The notes below the pieces were generated by a model. It was not told where the DNA came from, searched no databases, and was given only the letters and a program-made list of their open reading frames with translations. From the NCBI GenBank assembly GCA_947501115.1, contig CANMVX010000023.1, positions 1 through 56,837 on the forward strand: DNA of 56,837 nt, in the 5' to 3' direction. The stretch is from Haliscomenobacteraceae bacterium. GTDB lineage: Bacteria > Bacteroidota > Bacteroidia > Chitinophagales > Saprospiraceae. The position numbers and the translations under genes were made by a program. The stretch's first letter is position 1. Every line of letters starts with the position of its first letter. Positions 1-9,188 of this stretch are shown here, piece after piece.

Positions 1-1
1 A

Positions 2-73
2 AATGCTTACAAAAAATCACTGGAATTGGGCAACACAGGAAAAAGTTTGTCCTTAAAATTGAGTAAGTTTTAG
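2..73 (+). CDS. 3' end of an upstream gene, possibly TPR protein (partial)
   Basis: An open frame enters the window and stops at TAG 71-73, five bases before the next ATG. The 23 visible residues include AYKKSLELGN, which resembles the second helix of a tetratricopeptide repeat. TPR proteins commonly precede DUF4292 lipoproteins in Bacteroidota, so the reading is plausible, but the fragment is too short to be sure. The close spacing suggests co-transcription with the following gene. Confidence 0.45.
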   Translation, partial: NAYKKSLELGNTGKSLSLKLSKF

Positions 74-77
74 TAAG

Positions 78-833
78 ATGTATAAGTTAGTTTTTTCTTC
101 TTTTCTGCTTTTTGCCTTTCTTTCCTGCTCACCTAAAATAAGTAAAAAAGGAGGTTTAGTTGAAGATGATAACCCTTCTTTATTCCTTAAAAAAGCGGTA
201 TTCGCCCCAGAGTGGATGGAGGGAAAATGCCAGCTGCAAATGGCATCGGAAGGTTCAAATGTGAGTGGGCAAGGCATTATTCGGGTACGCAAGGATAGTG
301 CCATTTGGGTTTCCGTGCGAAAATTAGGGTTTGAAGTGGGAAGAGCGCTGATTTTAAAAGATTCTTTTTTTTACTTAGACAGGCTCAATAATGTGTTTGA
401 AGCTCATGCTATCTCTTTCATAAAGGAAAAATATCAGCTGCCCGGTGATTTTTTACATCTTCAGGCACTCTTATTTGGAAATGCGCCTTTAGACGATATA
501 TCTGATTTTACGGTGACTAATAAAGAATCATTTGAGTGGCAGTTGCAAAAATCAATGGATAATGGTATCTTGTCTCTAGGGTGGGATTTTAATAATAAAA
601 GGATTTCTGCTATTGATTGGGGTCAGCCTGCAAGCAACAAATACTTTAAAATGAAGTTTGGAGATTATAAAGAATTAGAAAGCAAGCAACAATTTTCTTA
701 TTTTCGTGATTTGAATATACAAAGTGCCGAAACTGGAAACCTACATGTCGTTCTATCATTCAACCAGGTTCAATTCAATTTGCCTGTCAGCCTTCGCTTC
801 GATGTCCCGCAAAGGTATTCTGGTAGCCATTAA
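78..833 (+). CDS. DUF4292 family lipoprotein
   Basis: The 251-residue product begins with a hydrophobic signal ending in a lipobox (AFLSC), so it is probably a lipid-anchored envelope protein. The body has the pattern of DUF4292, a Bacteroidota family with a predicted LolA-like beta fold: a GKCQLQM strand, a GQGIIRVRKDSAIWVSV block and an LGFEVGRALI segment around residues 60-95. Function is not established; the LolA-like fold suggests binding of lipid or lipoprotein. It lies 4 bp after the upstream gene and its 3' end overlaps the likely start of the EnvC-like gene, so the three probably form one operon concerned with the cell envelope. Confidence 0.8.
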   Translation: MYKLVFSSFLLFAFLSCSPKISKKGGLVEDDNPSLFLKKAVFAPEWMEGKCQLQMASEGSNVSGQGIIRVRKDSAIWVSVRKLGFEVGRALILKDSFFYLDRLNNVFEAHAISFIKEKYQLPGDFLHLQALLFGNAPLDDISDFTVTNKESFEWQLQKSMDNGILSLGWDFNNKRISAIDWGQPASNKYFKMKFGDYKELESKQQFSYFRDLNIQSAETGNLHVVLSFNQVQFNLPVSLRFDVPQRYSGSH

Positions 834-1995
834 TTTCCTTTTTTTATTCGCCATAATCGTTCCTGCCTATAGTCAATCGAGAAAGGAATTAGAGGAGCGA
901 AGGAAGGATTTGTTGAAAAATATTGAACAAACAACGAGGGAACTTCAACAAACCAGAGAGGATAAGGAAAAATCTCTACAGCACTATCTTAATCTTCAAA
1001 CACAGGTCTTAAACAGGCAACAGCTGGTAAATAATCTTAAAAGTGAAATTATTTACACGGAGTCTCGGATTTATCGGACTAGAGACGTTCTGGCATCTCT
1101 TCAATTAGATATTGACCGCTTACAGATAGAATACAAGCAAATGGTGAGGGCTGCATTGAGAAATAAGCTGAATAGGAATATGGATGCTTTTTTGTTTTCA
1201 GCTGAGAATTTAAATCAATTTTATAAACGGTTTGTCCTGGTAAAACAATATGAAAGTTATCGGCGAAGACAGGTTTCATTAATACACGCTACGCAAATAA
1301 CTTTAAAAAATAAAACGGTTCAGCTTACCTCCTCATTGGCAGAAAAAGAATCTATTTTACTGGCCATAAAGGGACAGGAAGTAAAGTTAGGACAGGAAAT
1401 GAAGGTCAAAAATAAGGTATTGACCACGCTAAAGGATAATGAACAGAAATTAGCTACCTCACTGGAAGACCAGCTTCGGCAAAGACTTAAATTGGATAAT
1501 TCCATAGAAAGGGTCATTCGTACAGAAATCGATGCGATGGCTAAGAGAAATGCTATAGCACCAAAATCAGAAAAAAAATCTATGCCTGCCTCAACCGCAT
1601 CCAATTTTCAACAAGCAAAAGGAAGTCTTCCCTGGCCTGTCGAGAACGGACAGGTAGTCAAAACCTTTGGTACGCAACAACACCCTGATTTTAAAGATGT
1701 GAAAACGGTGAATAATGGGATTGATATACTAACTTCCCCAAAAGCATCAGTCAAAGTTGTTTTTCCGGGAAAAGTGGTCGGTACCCAAGTCGTTCCTGGG
1801 TATCAATATACAGTGATTGTTCAACACGATAATTTTTATACCGTGTATGCCAATATGGAGACGATTAGTGTTAAAAGGGGAGATGTGCTGTCGGTTAATC
1901 AATCTATTGGGTCTTTAGGTGATGAAAAACCTGAGATTCATTTTGAATTATGGAAGGAAAAGCAGAGACTTAATCCTTCCGATTGGATACAATAA
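802..1995 (+). CDS. EnvC-like murein hydrolase activator (degenerate M23 domain)
   Basis: About 397 residues from the ATG at 802. I prefer this start to the ATG at 724 because it puts a clear signal peptide (ILVAINFLFLFAIIVPAYSQ) at the N-terminus; it overlaps the DUF4292 gene by 32 bp. A long coiled coil (about residues 20-260) is followed by a LytM/M23 domain. In that domain the usual metal ligands are incomplete: the His before GID is Asn (NNGIDI), and the HxH motif reads EIHFEL. That is the pattern of EnvC/NlpD-type activators, which switch on N-acetylmuramoyl-L-alanine amidases at the septum rather than cutting peptidoglycan themselves. Role assignment is inference from the architecture. 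Confidence 0.85.
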   Translation: MSRKGILVAINFLFLFAIIVPAYSQSRKELEERRKDLLKNIEQTTRELQQTREDKEKSLQHYLNLQTQVLNRQQLVNNLKSEIIYTESRIYRTRDVLASLQLDIDRLQIEYKQMVRAALRNKLNRNMDAFLFSAENLNQFYKRFVLVKQYESYRRRQVSLIHATQITLKNKTVQLTSSLAEKESILLAIKGQEVKLGQEMKVKNKVLTTLKDNEQKLATSLEDQLRQRLKLDNSIERVIRTEIDAMAKRNAIAPKSEKKSMPASTASNFQQAKGSLPWPVENGQVVKTFGTQQHPDFKDVKTVNNGIDILTSPKASVKVVFPGKVVGTQVVPGYQYTVIVQHDNFYTVYANMETISVKRGDVLSVNQSIGSLGDEKPEIHFELWKEKQRLNPSDWIQ

Positions 1996-2005
1996 TTATG
2001 TTAAT

Positions 2006-3220
2006 ATGAGTAATGGCTGGAATGTTGGGGAAAAGGCTCAAAAAGGTATTCTTTTAGAACAGGAATTTGCCGTTTTAGTAGGTCTGATCCAAAAGGGAGA
2101 AACGGAGGAACAAGTAAATGAATATTTAGACGAATTAGCATTTTTAGCTCTCACAGCAGGTGCCATTTGTCTTAAAAGATTTACTCAAAAATTAATTCAC
2201 CCCGATAGTAAAACGTTTATTGGAAAGGGTAAATTAGAAGAAATTCAAGCCTATGTCCAAAGTCACGAAAATGTAAATATGGTCATCTTTGACGATGATC
2301 TTACAGGTAAACAGGTCAATATCCTGGAGGCTTTCCTAAAAGTAAAAATAATTGATCGTTCTACCTTGATTTTAGATATTTTCGCGTCAAGGGCACAAAC
2401 CGCTCAAGCAAAAACGCAGGTTGAATTGGCTCAAATGCAGTATCTATTGCCCAGATTAAGAGGACTTTGGACGCATTTGGAAAGGCAAAAAGGGGGTATC
2501 GGTATGAGAGGTCCCGGTGAAAAGGAAATTGAAACGGACCGTCGTATCGTAAGAGATAAAGTTACTTTGCTTAGAAAGAAACTGGAAAAAATTTCTTTAC
2601 AAAATGAAACACAACGTAAAAGTCGGGGAGATCTTATTCGCGTAGCCCTCGTGGGTTATACCAATGTGGGTAAGTCAACCTTAATGAATTTACTAAGCAA
2701 ATCAGAGGTGTTTGCCGAAAATAAACTCTTTGCAACCCTCGATACGACCGTTCGAAAAGTAGTATTGGAAGATGTCCCTTTTTTATTGTCCGATACCGTT
2801 GGTTTTATAAGAAAATTACCTCACCATTTGGTTGAAAGCTTTAAATCAACATTGGACGAGGTAAGAGAAAGTGATATTCTTATTCATGTGGTCGATATCG
2901 CCCATCCTCAACATGAAGATCATATCCGTACGGTGAATCAAACGCTGCTCGATCTGGGCGTTGCCGAAAAGCCTACTTGGCTCATTCTCAATAAATTTGA
3001 CCTTTACCGTGAAAAATATTTTGACGAACTTCTCGACGAGGAAGGTAAAACTGAGGTCGTTTCAAGTATGATGACAAAATGGGTACAAGGTGAACTCATT
3101 GAACCGCTCCTAATTTCCGCTGAAAAAAAGGAAAATATGGATGTTTTTAGACAAAGATTACTTGGTCTTGTGAAGGATCAATATAAAATCCGCTATCCCT
3201 ATCAGGCAAAACAATGGTAG
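2006..3220 (+). CDS. hflX: GTPase HflX
   Basis: 404 residues from the ATG at 2006, 11 bp after envC; the frame is open further upstream but that would overlap envC. HflX is a ribosome-associated GTPase that splits stalled 70S ribosomes under stress. The N-terminal HflX domain includes DRSTLILDIFASRAQT and the glycine-rich GMRGPGEKEIETDRR signature. The G domain shows G1 (GYTNVGKST), G3 (DTVGF) and G4 (NKFD). Length and motif order are those of a complete bacterial HflX. Confidence 0.95.
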   Translation: MSNGWNVGEKAQKGILLEQEFAVLVGLIQKGETEEQVNEYLDELAFLALTAGAICLKRFTQKLIHPDSKTFIGKGKLEEIQAYVQSHENVNMVIFDDDLTGKQVNILEAFLKVKIIDRSTLILDIFASRAQTAQAKTQVELAQMQYLLPRLRGLWTHLERQKGGIGMRGPGEKEIETDRRIVRDKVTLLRKKLEKISLQNETQRKSRGDLIRVALVGYTNVGKSTLMNLLSKSEVFAENKLFATLDTTVRKVVLEDVPFLLSDTVGFIRKLPHHLVESFKSTLDEVRESDILIHVVDIAHPQHEDHIRTVNQTLLDLGVAEKPTWLILNKFDLYREKYFDELLDEEGKTEVVSSMMTKWVQGELIEPLLISAEKKENMDVFRQRLLGLVKDQYKIRYPYQAKQW

Positions 3221-3491
3221 TGGTTCGGAAAATAAACATATTTTTTCCTTGGTTTCCTATGGTTTTTTTATACTTTATTAAAACTTACCTGGGATGAAAC
3301 TAGCGTGGGTATTAGCAACATATATTTCTTTAAATGATTGTTAATCAGATAAGTTGATTTTTTAAAAAAATATTTAAAGTAAAACTTGTACTATTTATTT
3401 ACCTTTTTATGTTATATTGCGTTCGAAAATTTTTTCCCGGTTTTTCTCAAGGTGGTCTTGGTAAATCCGAAACCCAGAATACACACAAAAA

Positions 3492-4214
3492 GTGAATAGG
3501 AATATAGCCTTTTTGGAACTTAAATATGGTAATATCTACGGTGGATATCCCAACTTCTATGCTATTAGTGAAATTGCTTTTTTAGTCTTCGAGATTGGAT
3601 CTAAAAAACTTTTCCTTGAAAGTTGGATTAATAATGCGCCCGTTGATATCGTAAATGTCTATTCTGAAGTAAACGAATTGGGACATACTTTGTCAAGAAA
3701 TAAAGAGGTTTTCAATCTGAATACTGGTCTAACCAGGCCGTTCGATGAAAATTTTAAGTTATCAGAGGATAAGCTTTTCTTTGAATTTAACAAGTTAAAA
3801 AACGCCAAACTTCATATCAGAAATTTTTTGGAAAAGAATTTTCATAAATATGAATTTGATGACCTTGTGGTATTTGATGGTCGTCGGGATCTTTTTCTAT
3901 GTGAACGTTGTGGTGCTGATTTCTCAGGTTGGAATGTAATAGATTTACAAAAAGAGTTAAATAAAACTACCGAATATTTGTTTTCACTCAACAAATTATC
4001 AGTTATTATAAACTACAGGTTAGATAAGTCGCATTTAAAAAGTAATAACCTGGAATATTGGCTTCACCCCATTGCCGCCAGACAAATTGTACCTAAATCT
4101 GCCGCCTGGGATGCTGCTAGACTCATGATGATATATAATGAGTGGAATAATCATCACGCTGATTTCCTTATAAAAGCTCAGTTACTTCTTAATAAAATCC
4201 AAACTTCCAAATAG
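3492..4214 (+). CDS. unrecognised protein, weak resemblance to an RNase H/DnaQ-type exonuclease fold
   Basis: 240 residues, read from GTG 3492; no ATG lies upstream in frame before the stop at 3462-3464. I do not recognise the family. A beta-strand-like N-terminus with an acidic residue (IAFLELKYGN), a central VVFDGRRD strand and a C-terminal helix with AAWDAARLMMIY resemble the spacing of motifs I, II and III of DEDDh exonucleases, but the ligands are not canonical. A single CERC pair is present mid-protein. There is no signal peptide or membrane segment. It stands alone between hflX and the convergent MBL gene, with 271 bp upstream in which I see only AT-rich sequence. Coding is supported by length and codon texture; function is open. 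Confidence 0.65.
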   Translation: MNRNIAFLELKYGNIYGGYPNFYAISEIAFLVFEIGSKKLFLESWINNAPVDIVNVYSEVNELGHTLSRNKEVFNLNTGLTRPFDENFKLSEDKLFFEFNKLKNAKLHIRNFLEKNFHKYEFDDLVVFDGRRDLFLCERCGADFSGWNVIDLQKELNKTTEYLFSLNKLSVIINYRLDKSHLKSNNLEYWLHPIAARQIVPKSAAWDAARLMMIYNEWNNHHADFLIKAQLLLNKIQTSK

Positions 4215-4221
4215 TTCTTTT

Positions 4222-5631
4222 TTACAGGGCAAATTCTTGACCTGATGTTGGAATTACGGCTTCAGGCAATCCATACTGGTGAAGAAGCGTTGCAAAAGCT
4301 TTCTTTGCCTCATGTTCTCCGTGAACAAGGAACAATTTTTTCACATGACCTTTCTGGTTTTTTAAATAATCAAGCATTTCTAGTTTATCGCCATGAGCGG
4401 AAAAAGAGTCCAAAACTTCAACATTGGCTCTGACTTCCATTTTATGCCCCAATAAATAAATGCTTTTGTCGCCAGCTCTTAATTTTCCACCAGGCGTAAA
4501 AGGCGAGCAATATCCAACCATCAAAATAGTATTATTTGGGTTTTCAATATTGTGTGCCACATGGTGTTTTATCCTCCCCGCATTAATCATTCCTGAGGCA
4601 CTAATAATAATCGCAGGCCCTTTCAGTTCATTTAGAGCCATTGAATCGGCTTGTTTGCGCAAGTATTTTAGCCTTTTAAAACCAAATGGATTTTCATCAA
4701 GGAGTAAATATTCAGTCAAATCCTCATCGAAACATTCGGGATGAGAGGCATACACCATCGTTGCATTCACTGCTAAAGGACTATCGACAAATACGGGTAC
4801 CTGTGGCAATTTTCCTTCATTTTCCAGCTGATCCAGAATGAACAAGAGTTCCTGAGTTCTTCCGACACTAAAAGCAGGGATAATTACTTTTCCTCCTTTT
4901 TCAACACAGGTTTCAGTTAAAATCTGAAGAAATCTCTCTCTTTCCTTAGGATTAGAGTCGTGTTCTTTATTGCCGTAGGTTGATTCAGATATCAAGAAAT
5001 CAACAGGAGGCAAAGGTTTAGGATTTCTTAAAATAGGTCGTTCGGGTCTGCCAATATCCCCTGTAAAGCCTAATAATTTTTCCTCTTTATTTTCAATGAT
5101 ACGCAGGGTTACTCCAGCACTTCCGAGAATATGACCTGCATCGGAAAATTGAAAGGAGACCAGTTCATTGATGTTTATCCAACGGTCGTAACCAACCGTG
5201 ACAAATTGTTCTAAAGCTACAGGTACATCTTTGCTTCTATACAAAGGCTCCTGAAAATCACGATCTTGATAACCAGCATTTCGAGATCTTTTCTTATGAA
5301 AAAACTCAGCATCTTTTTCTTGAATAAAGGCACTGTCCAATAATAGAATATGAGCAAGATCACGCGTGGCATGGGTACAATATATATTTCCCTTAAATCC
5401 GTCTTTTACTAATTTAGGAATTCTTCCGCAATGGTCAATATGAGCATGGGAAAGTATAAGGCAATCGATAGAATGAGGGTCGAATAACCATTCCTGATTG
5501 AAATTTTCCATGTCGGGGCGATTTCCCTGGTATAAACCGCAATCTAATAAAATGGTAAACCCACTGTCCAGCGTAACCAAATGACTACTCCCGGTTACGT
5601 CCTGAACACCGCCACAAAAGGTTAATTTCAT
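4222..5631 (-). CDS. MBL-fold beta-CASP RNA-processing exonuclease/endonuclease
   Basis: 469 residues, the usual length for stand-alone beta-CASP proteins of the CPSF73/YSH1-like COG1236 group. The metallo-beta-lactamase motif SHAHIDHCGRIP (HxHxDH) lies around residue 60, and FTGDIGRPERP provides the later Asp. The beta-CASP region has SESTYGN, FSVGRTQELLF and ISASGMINAGR, and the C-terminal histidine motifs are VDSFSAHGD and VHGE. These enzymes cleave or degrade RNA with zinc ions. The substrate in Bacteroidota is not established. It is convergent with the preceding gene, separated by 7 bp. Confidence 0.88.
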   Translation of the reverse strand: MKLTFCGGVQDVTGSSHLVTLDSGFTILLDCGLYQGNRPDMENFNQEWLFDPHSIDCLILSHAHIDHCGRIPKLVKDGFKGNIYCTHATRDLAHILLLDSAFIQEKDAEFFHKKRSRNAGYQDRDFQEPLYRSKDVPVALEQFVTVGYDRWININELVSFQFSDAGHILGSAGVTLRIIENKEEKLLGFTGDIGRPERPILRNPKPLPPVDFLISESTYGNKEHDSNPKERERFLQILTETCVEKGGKVIIPAFSVGRTQELLFILDQLENEGKLPQVPVFVDSPLAVNATMVYASHPECFDEDLTEYLLLDENPFGFKRLKYLRKQADSMALNELKGPAIIISASGMINAGRIKHHVAHNIENPNNTILMVGYCSPFTPGGKLRAGDKSIYLLGHKMEVRANVEVLDSFSAHGDKLEMLDYLKNQKGHVKKLFLVHGEHEAKKAFATLLHQYGLPEAVIPTSGQEFAL

Positions 5632-5690
5632 AATTTTTTATTTATTCCAATATACGATATTTTTCAAGGTCTATGGTAAAAATGACCACC

Positions 5691-6713
5691 TTATTTATTT
5701 AATCGTACCAATCCATCTTTTGCATCTTTGTAATCAGGGGCTAATCGAAGGGCTAGTTGGTAATGTTTCTTCGCTTTTTGATTATCTCCTAACCATTCAG
5801 CGCTTAATCCGCAATAAAATTGCCCTTCAATGAGGAGTGGATTCAATGTAATAGCCTGGTCAAATTGGCTTGATGCCTGTTCAATGGAATCTACATCGAG
5901 AAGGATTAAGCCTGCATTGAAAAAGGGATCTGCATTTTCTGGTTCAATACTTTGCAACTTCCTAAAAATACGAAGAGCGGAAAGTAAATCATTATTTTTA
6001 GCGAGAAAATTAGCTTTGGCCATTAAAGCCTGTTTATTGGAAGGATTCCTCTGAAGGGCTGTCTCATAATACCTTTTTGCTATAGAATTTCCCTTCGCCT
6101 CTTGAAGCTGACCTAAAATAATCCATGCATCTTCAATATCAGCATCCCCCTCTATCGCCTCTTGTAAACTATTTATGGCCCTGGCGGTATCACCTATTTC
6201 TTTGAAAAATATACCCGTTAAAAAAGCGGTTTCCGGCATACCTTCTCCAATATTTCTTGCTTTTTCCAACGTTTTGAAGCCTTCGTCATATTGTTTTAGA
6301 ATAAGCTGAAGTTTGGCAAGATGCCTCATGGTTGGTGCTGAATTGGGAAATTTTTCAGTTGCTTTTATTAAAATTTGAAGTGCTTCATAAGATTTAAAAT
6401 AGGCCAAATAGGTGTCCGATAGTTTGTGAAGGGCTTCCGGATGGGTTGAATCTAATTTCCATGCTTGCATAAAATCAAGAACTGCCTCCTCAAATTTTTC
6501 ATTTTCAAGGTAAAAACTACCCCTGATAAGGTATAAACTATCTTCGTCAGGGGTAGTTCCGATAGCCTCGTTCATATTTTCAAGGGTATGGTCAAAACCA
6601 GACGGAGAATTATCTACAAAGGGCTTATCGTTATTTTTACAACCATATAAAAATAATATAGCTGGTAAAATAAACTTGCTTAGGCCTTTTTCCATTTTAA
6701 CTATATTGAACAT
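5691..6713 (-). CDS. TPR-repeat lipoprotein
   Basis: Up to 340 residues; the second in-frame ATG at 6695 (334 residues) is an equally good start and leaves more room for a divergent promoter. A hydrophobic segment ends in a lipobox-like LYGC, followed by a polar linker. The rest is a run of 34-residue TPR units (for example AVLDFMQAWKLDSTHPEA, SIAKRYYETALQRNPSNKQA, KAKKHYQLALRLAPDYKDA). Such proteins act as scaffolds in the periplasm or on the outer membrane. No partner can be named. It is divergent from the secreted protein at 6730. Confidence 0.8.
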   Translation of the reverse strand: MFNIVKMEKGLSKFILPAILFLYGCKNNDKPFVDNSPSGFDHTLENMNEAIGTTPDEDSLYLIRGSFYLENEKFEEAVLDFMQAWKLDSTHPEALHKLSDTYLAYFKSYEALQILIKATEKFPNSAPTMRHLAKLQLILKQYDEGFKTLEKARNIGEGMPETAFLTGIFFKEIGDTARAINSLQEAIEGDADIEDAWIILGQLQEAKGNSIAKRYYETALQRNPSNKQALMAKANFLAKNNDLLSALRIFRKLQSIEPENADPFFNAGLILLDVDSIEQASSQFDQAITLNPLLIEGQFYCGLSAEWLGDNQKAKKHYQLALRLAPDYKDAKDGLVRLNK

Positions 6714-6729
6714 TGAATTAATTTAAATT

Positions 6730-8385
6730 ATGGACAGCAAATTACAGCAATTTCTAAGATTTATATCTGTTATCACACTGATCCTATGTATAAAAAATAA
6801 TTCAGCCACGGCACAGGTTCTGGATATACCTTATCAAATGTCTATCAAAGGGGACATTGAGGTGATGTCGTTTTTTAAAAATACGGGTGGCGATACACTT
6901 ATGGCGGGAAATTATAAAGGTTCCTGGAATGATATGAATAGGTTATGGACGTCTGCTGGAGAAAATGATCTGTTTTTAGGCAAATGGATGCAAGGTCAAT
7001 TCAAGGTCTTACTCTCTTGGGGAGGTACGAGAAATGATGTTTTGTTTGATGCAAAAAATCTGGCAAATGGCGATGTTATCCTGTCGGGAAGTTTTACCGA
7101 ACGAATAGAGATAAACCAACAAATATTTTCAACCAAGGGAAATTCAAAAGCTATTTTTATAGCCAGAATAAATGAGAAAGGTGACTTACTATGGATCTCT
7201 CTTTTTCAAGGAAGTAGCTGGCAAGAGTGGGGTCAAATGTATTTGGACGAAACGGCTAATGAACTTATTTTATGTGGTAGTTTTCAAGATAGTTTAACTT
7301 TTGATAATGGACAAACTCTTTATGGTACAGGGGAATCATCGGTTTTTACAGGAATATTTTCTCTGAATACAGGAAAAGTAAAACAATTGAGGGCTTTTTC
7401 TGGTAGCTTCCCGAACAATCAAATGCAAGCTATTTCTTTATTTGTACGCGGAAATTCAATAGGAATAGCAGGAAATTTTGATCGGGATGTTTTAGTCGAT
7501 TCACTATCTGTTATAGCTTCATCCCGCGATTGGGATGTTTTTTTAGTGTATCTGCGGAAAGAAGATTTAAGGGCAGAAAAACTGGTGAAATTTGGTGGTG
7601 TTTATGAGCAAAGATTACTTACTTCCTTTATGGATGTTAAAAACGGTGATATTTATCTGTCCGGTTCTCTTGCGGGAGTAATGAAGATAGGGGAGAATAC
7701 AACCTTACAATCACAAGACGGATTATCAGATATTTTTTTATTAAAAATAGCTTTTGGAGGAAATGCACATTGGGCTACTATGTTAGGTGGTGAGAATGTC
7801 CAGGCTCCTTTAGCTGTGTACAAAACCGATGGAAACATTTGGTTAAGTGGATATTCTTTAGGAAAACTGCGTTGGCAGGGTGTCTCAACAGAAACATTTT
7901 CATCCTTTCATTCATTTATTTCAACGTGGACTTCAGAAGACGGAAAGCCTCAGAATATGTTAACATTTTCGGGGGACGGAAATGCCTTTCCTTCTCAGTT
8001 CAGGCAGTTTGACGGTCATTCTTTGCTGTTTTCTGGTTCCTATCGTGGTAAAGTATCCATAGTAAATGTCAATTTACCCTTTTCTTCTAACTATAGTGGG
8101 TTTTTGGGTTTTATCCCTTTAACGGTCACTCGTCTTACAGAGAAATGGGAGGTTCCTTCATTTAATTTATTCCCAAATCCAGGAGATGGTCGCTTTTATT
8201 TAAATGGTATTTCAGAAAATGGAGAGGTTTCCGTTTGGTTTGGCGAAAAAAATATTTATCAAGGACTTATTAATAAGGGGGATAATTTTGTCTCTTTGCC
8301 TTCTTACTTGCCTAAGGGAACCTATCTGATGGTTGTAACCCTTGCAGATGGTCGCAAGCAAACTAGGATGTACCTGAAAATTTGA
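6730..8385 (+). CDS. secreted protein with type IX secretion sorting domain
   Basis: 551 residues. The N-terminal signal peptide ends near NNSATAQ. The middle consists of repeated beta-rich units (GNFDRDV, GSFTERI, GSFQDSL, GSLAGVM) that look like a beta-propeller of the SBBP type. The last about 75 residues form a Por secretion tail: FNLFPNPGDGRFYL, then SLPSYLPKGTYLMVV, ending TRMYLKI. Such tails direct export by the type IX system and surface attachment. The ligand or activity of the propeller is unknown. Confidence 0.82.
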   Translation: MDSKLQQFLRFISVITLILCIKNNSATAQVLDIPYQMSIKGDIEVMSFFKNTGGDTLMAGNYKGSWNDMNRLWTSAGENDLFLGKWMQGQFKVLLSWGGTRNDVLFDAKNLANGDVILSGSFTERIEINQQIFSTKGNSKAIFIARINEKGDLLWISLFQGSSWQEWGQMYLDETANELILCGSFQDSLTFDNGQTLYGTGESSVFTGIFSLNTGKVKQLRAFSGSFPNNQMQAISLFVRGNSIGIAGNFDRDVLVDSLSVIASSRDWDVFLVYLRKEDLRAEKLVKFGGVYEQRLLTSFMDVKNGDIYLSGSLAGVMKIGENTTLQSQDGLSDIFLLKIAFGGNAHWATMLGGENVQAPLAVYKTDGNIWLSGYSLGKLRWQGVSTETFSSFHSFISTWTSEDGKPQNMLTFSGDGNAFPSQFRQFDGHSLLFSGSYRGKVSIVNVNLPFSSNYSGFLGFIPLTVTRLTEKWEVPSFNLFPNPGDGRFYLNGISENGEVSVWFGEKNIYQGLINKGDNFVSLPSYLPKGTYLMVVTLADGRKQTRMYLKI

Positions 8386-8537
8386 AAAGGTCATTCTAAG
8401 GGTTAATGCTTTTAAACAAGGTTTGAAATAGATTGAATTTCTTTAGGTATTTATCTGAAAAAGAAGGAATATAGATAGAATATTGATTTAAAAAATTAAT
8501 CTTTTAAAAATTATGGCATAATTCAAAAGATATCGAT

Positions 8538-8545
8538 TATTTTTG
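8538..8545 (+). promoter_or_regulatory. candidate -7 box (TATTTTTG) of ompH-like gene
   Basis: TATTTTTG matches the Bacteroidota -7 consensus TAnnTTTG and lies 20 bp before the ATG at 8565. No clear -33 TTTG is present. The motif is frequent by chance in AT-rich DNA, so position is the main support. Confidence 0.3.
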
Positions 8546-8564
8546 TCGTTCTTATTAAAAACAA

Positions 8565-9089
8565 ATGACAATGATTAGAATATTTTTGTTTTCCCTACTT
8601 ATAGTTTCCTCTGTTGGACTAAATGCTCAGCGTTATGGCCACATGAACTTCAATGCTTTTTTGACTTCATTAACAGACACCCGCAAGGCGGACATTGATT
8701 TGGAGGAATACCAAAACACCCTGGTGGCTGAAGGTCAGGCGATGGCTGAGAAATTTAAAAATAATTATATTGCCTTTATGAAGGAGCAGCAATCTGGTAA
8801 TCTTGCTCCTATAAAGGAAAAAGAGCAACAGGAGTTACTTCAAAAAGAACAAGAAGGAATTCAGGCTTTTGAACAGCAAATACAACAAAAACTCCAGGTA
8901 AAAAGAGAGGAACTGTTAAAACCTATTGTGGACAAAATAACTGCAAAAATTAAAGAGGTTTGTACAGAAAATAAGTTCGTTATGGTTTTTGATACGAGTT
9001 CTTTTAATGCTCTTTTGTTTACCCCTGAATCAGAGGATATTACAGCGCTTGTAAGAACAAAAATGTTGGTTGTTCCTGCAACGAAATAA
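8565..9089 (+). CDS. OmpH/Skp-like periplasmic chaperone
   Basis: 174 residues with a signal peptide (FLFSLLIVSSVGLNAQ). It has the OmpH/Skp plan: a short beta start (RYGHMNFNAFL), a long charged helical hairpin rich in Gln, Glu and Lys (about residues 45-125), and a closing beta segment (NKFVMVFDTSSFNALLF) with a GLN-like conserved spacing. Skp-type trimers hold outer-membrane proteins in the periplasm. It is a single-gene unit with its own terminator at 9114. The start could be the ATG at 8565 or two codons later. Confidence 0.85.
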   Translation: MTMIRIFLFSLLIVSSVGLNAQRYGHMNFNAFLTSLTDTRKADIDLEEYQNTLVAEGQAMAEKFKNNYIAFMKEQQSGNLAPIKEKEQQELLQKEQEGIQAFEQQIQQKLQVKREELLKPIVDKITAKIKEVCTENKFVMVFDTSSFNALLFTPESEDITALVRTKMLVVPATK

Positions 9090-9113
9090 TATAATTATAC
9101 TTTAAGAAATATG

Positions 9114-9149
9114 AAAAAGGGCGAAATGAAATCCATTTCGCCCTTTTTT
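9114..9149 (+). terminator. strong bidirectional intrinsic terminator
   Basis: A 15-bp perfect stem (AAAAAGGGCGAAATG with its complement, 5-nt loop) ends in a T run. It sits between the convergent ompH-like gene and the DUF1080 gene, and the A/T flanks let it work in both directions. Confidence 0.9.
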
Positions 9150-9188
9150 ATTCGTTATAGCGTGATTTTTTTACCAAATCAGTTTGTG

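Noticed and set aside
1919-2005. N-terminal extension of HflX to 1919
   Set aside because: It would overlap the EnvC coding end by 77 bp and adds residues unlike any HflX; the ATG at 2006 suits the family start.
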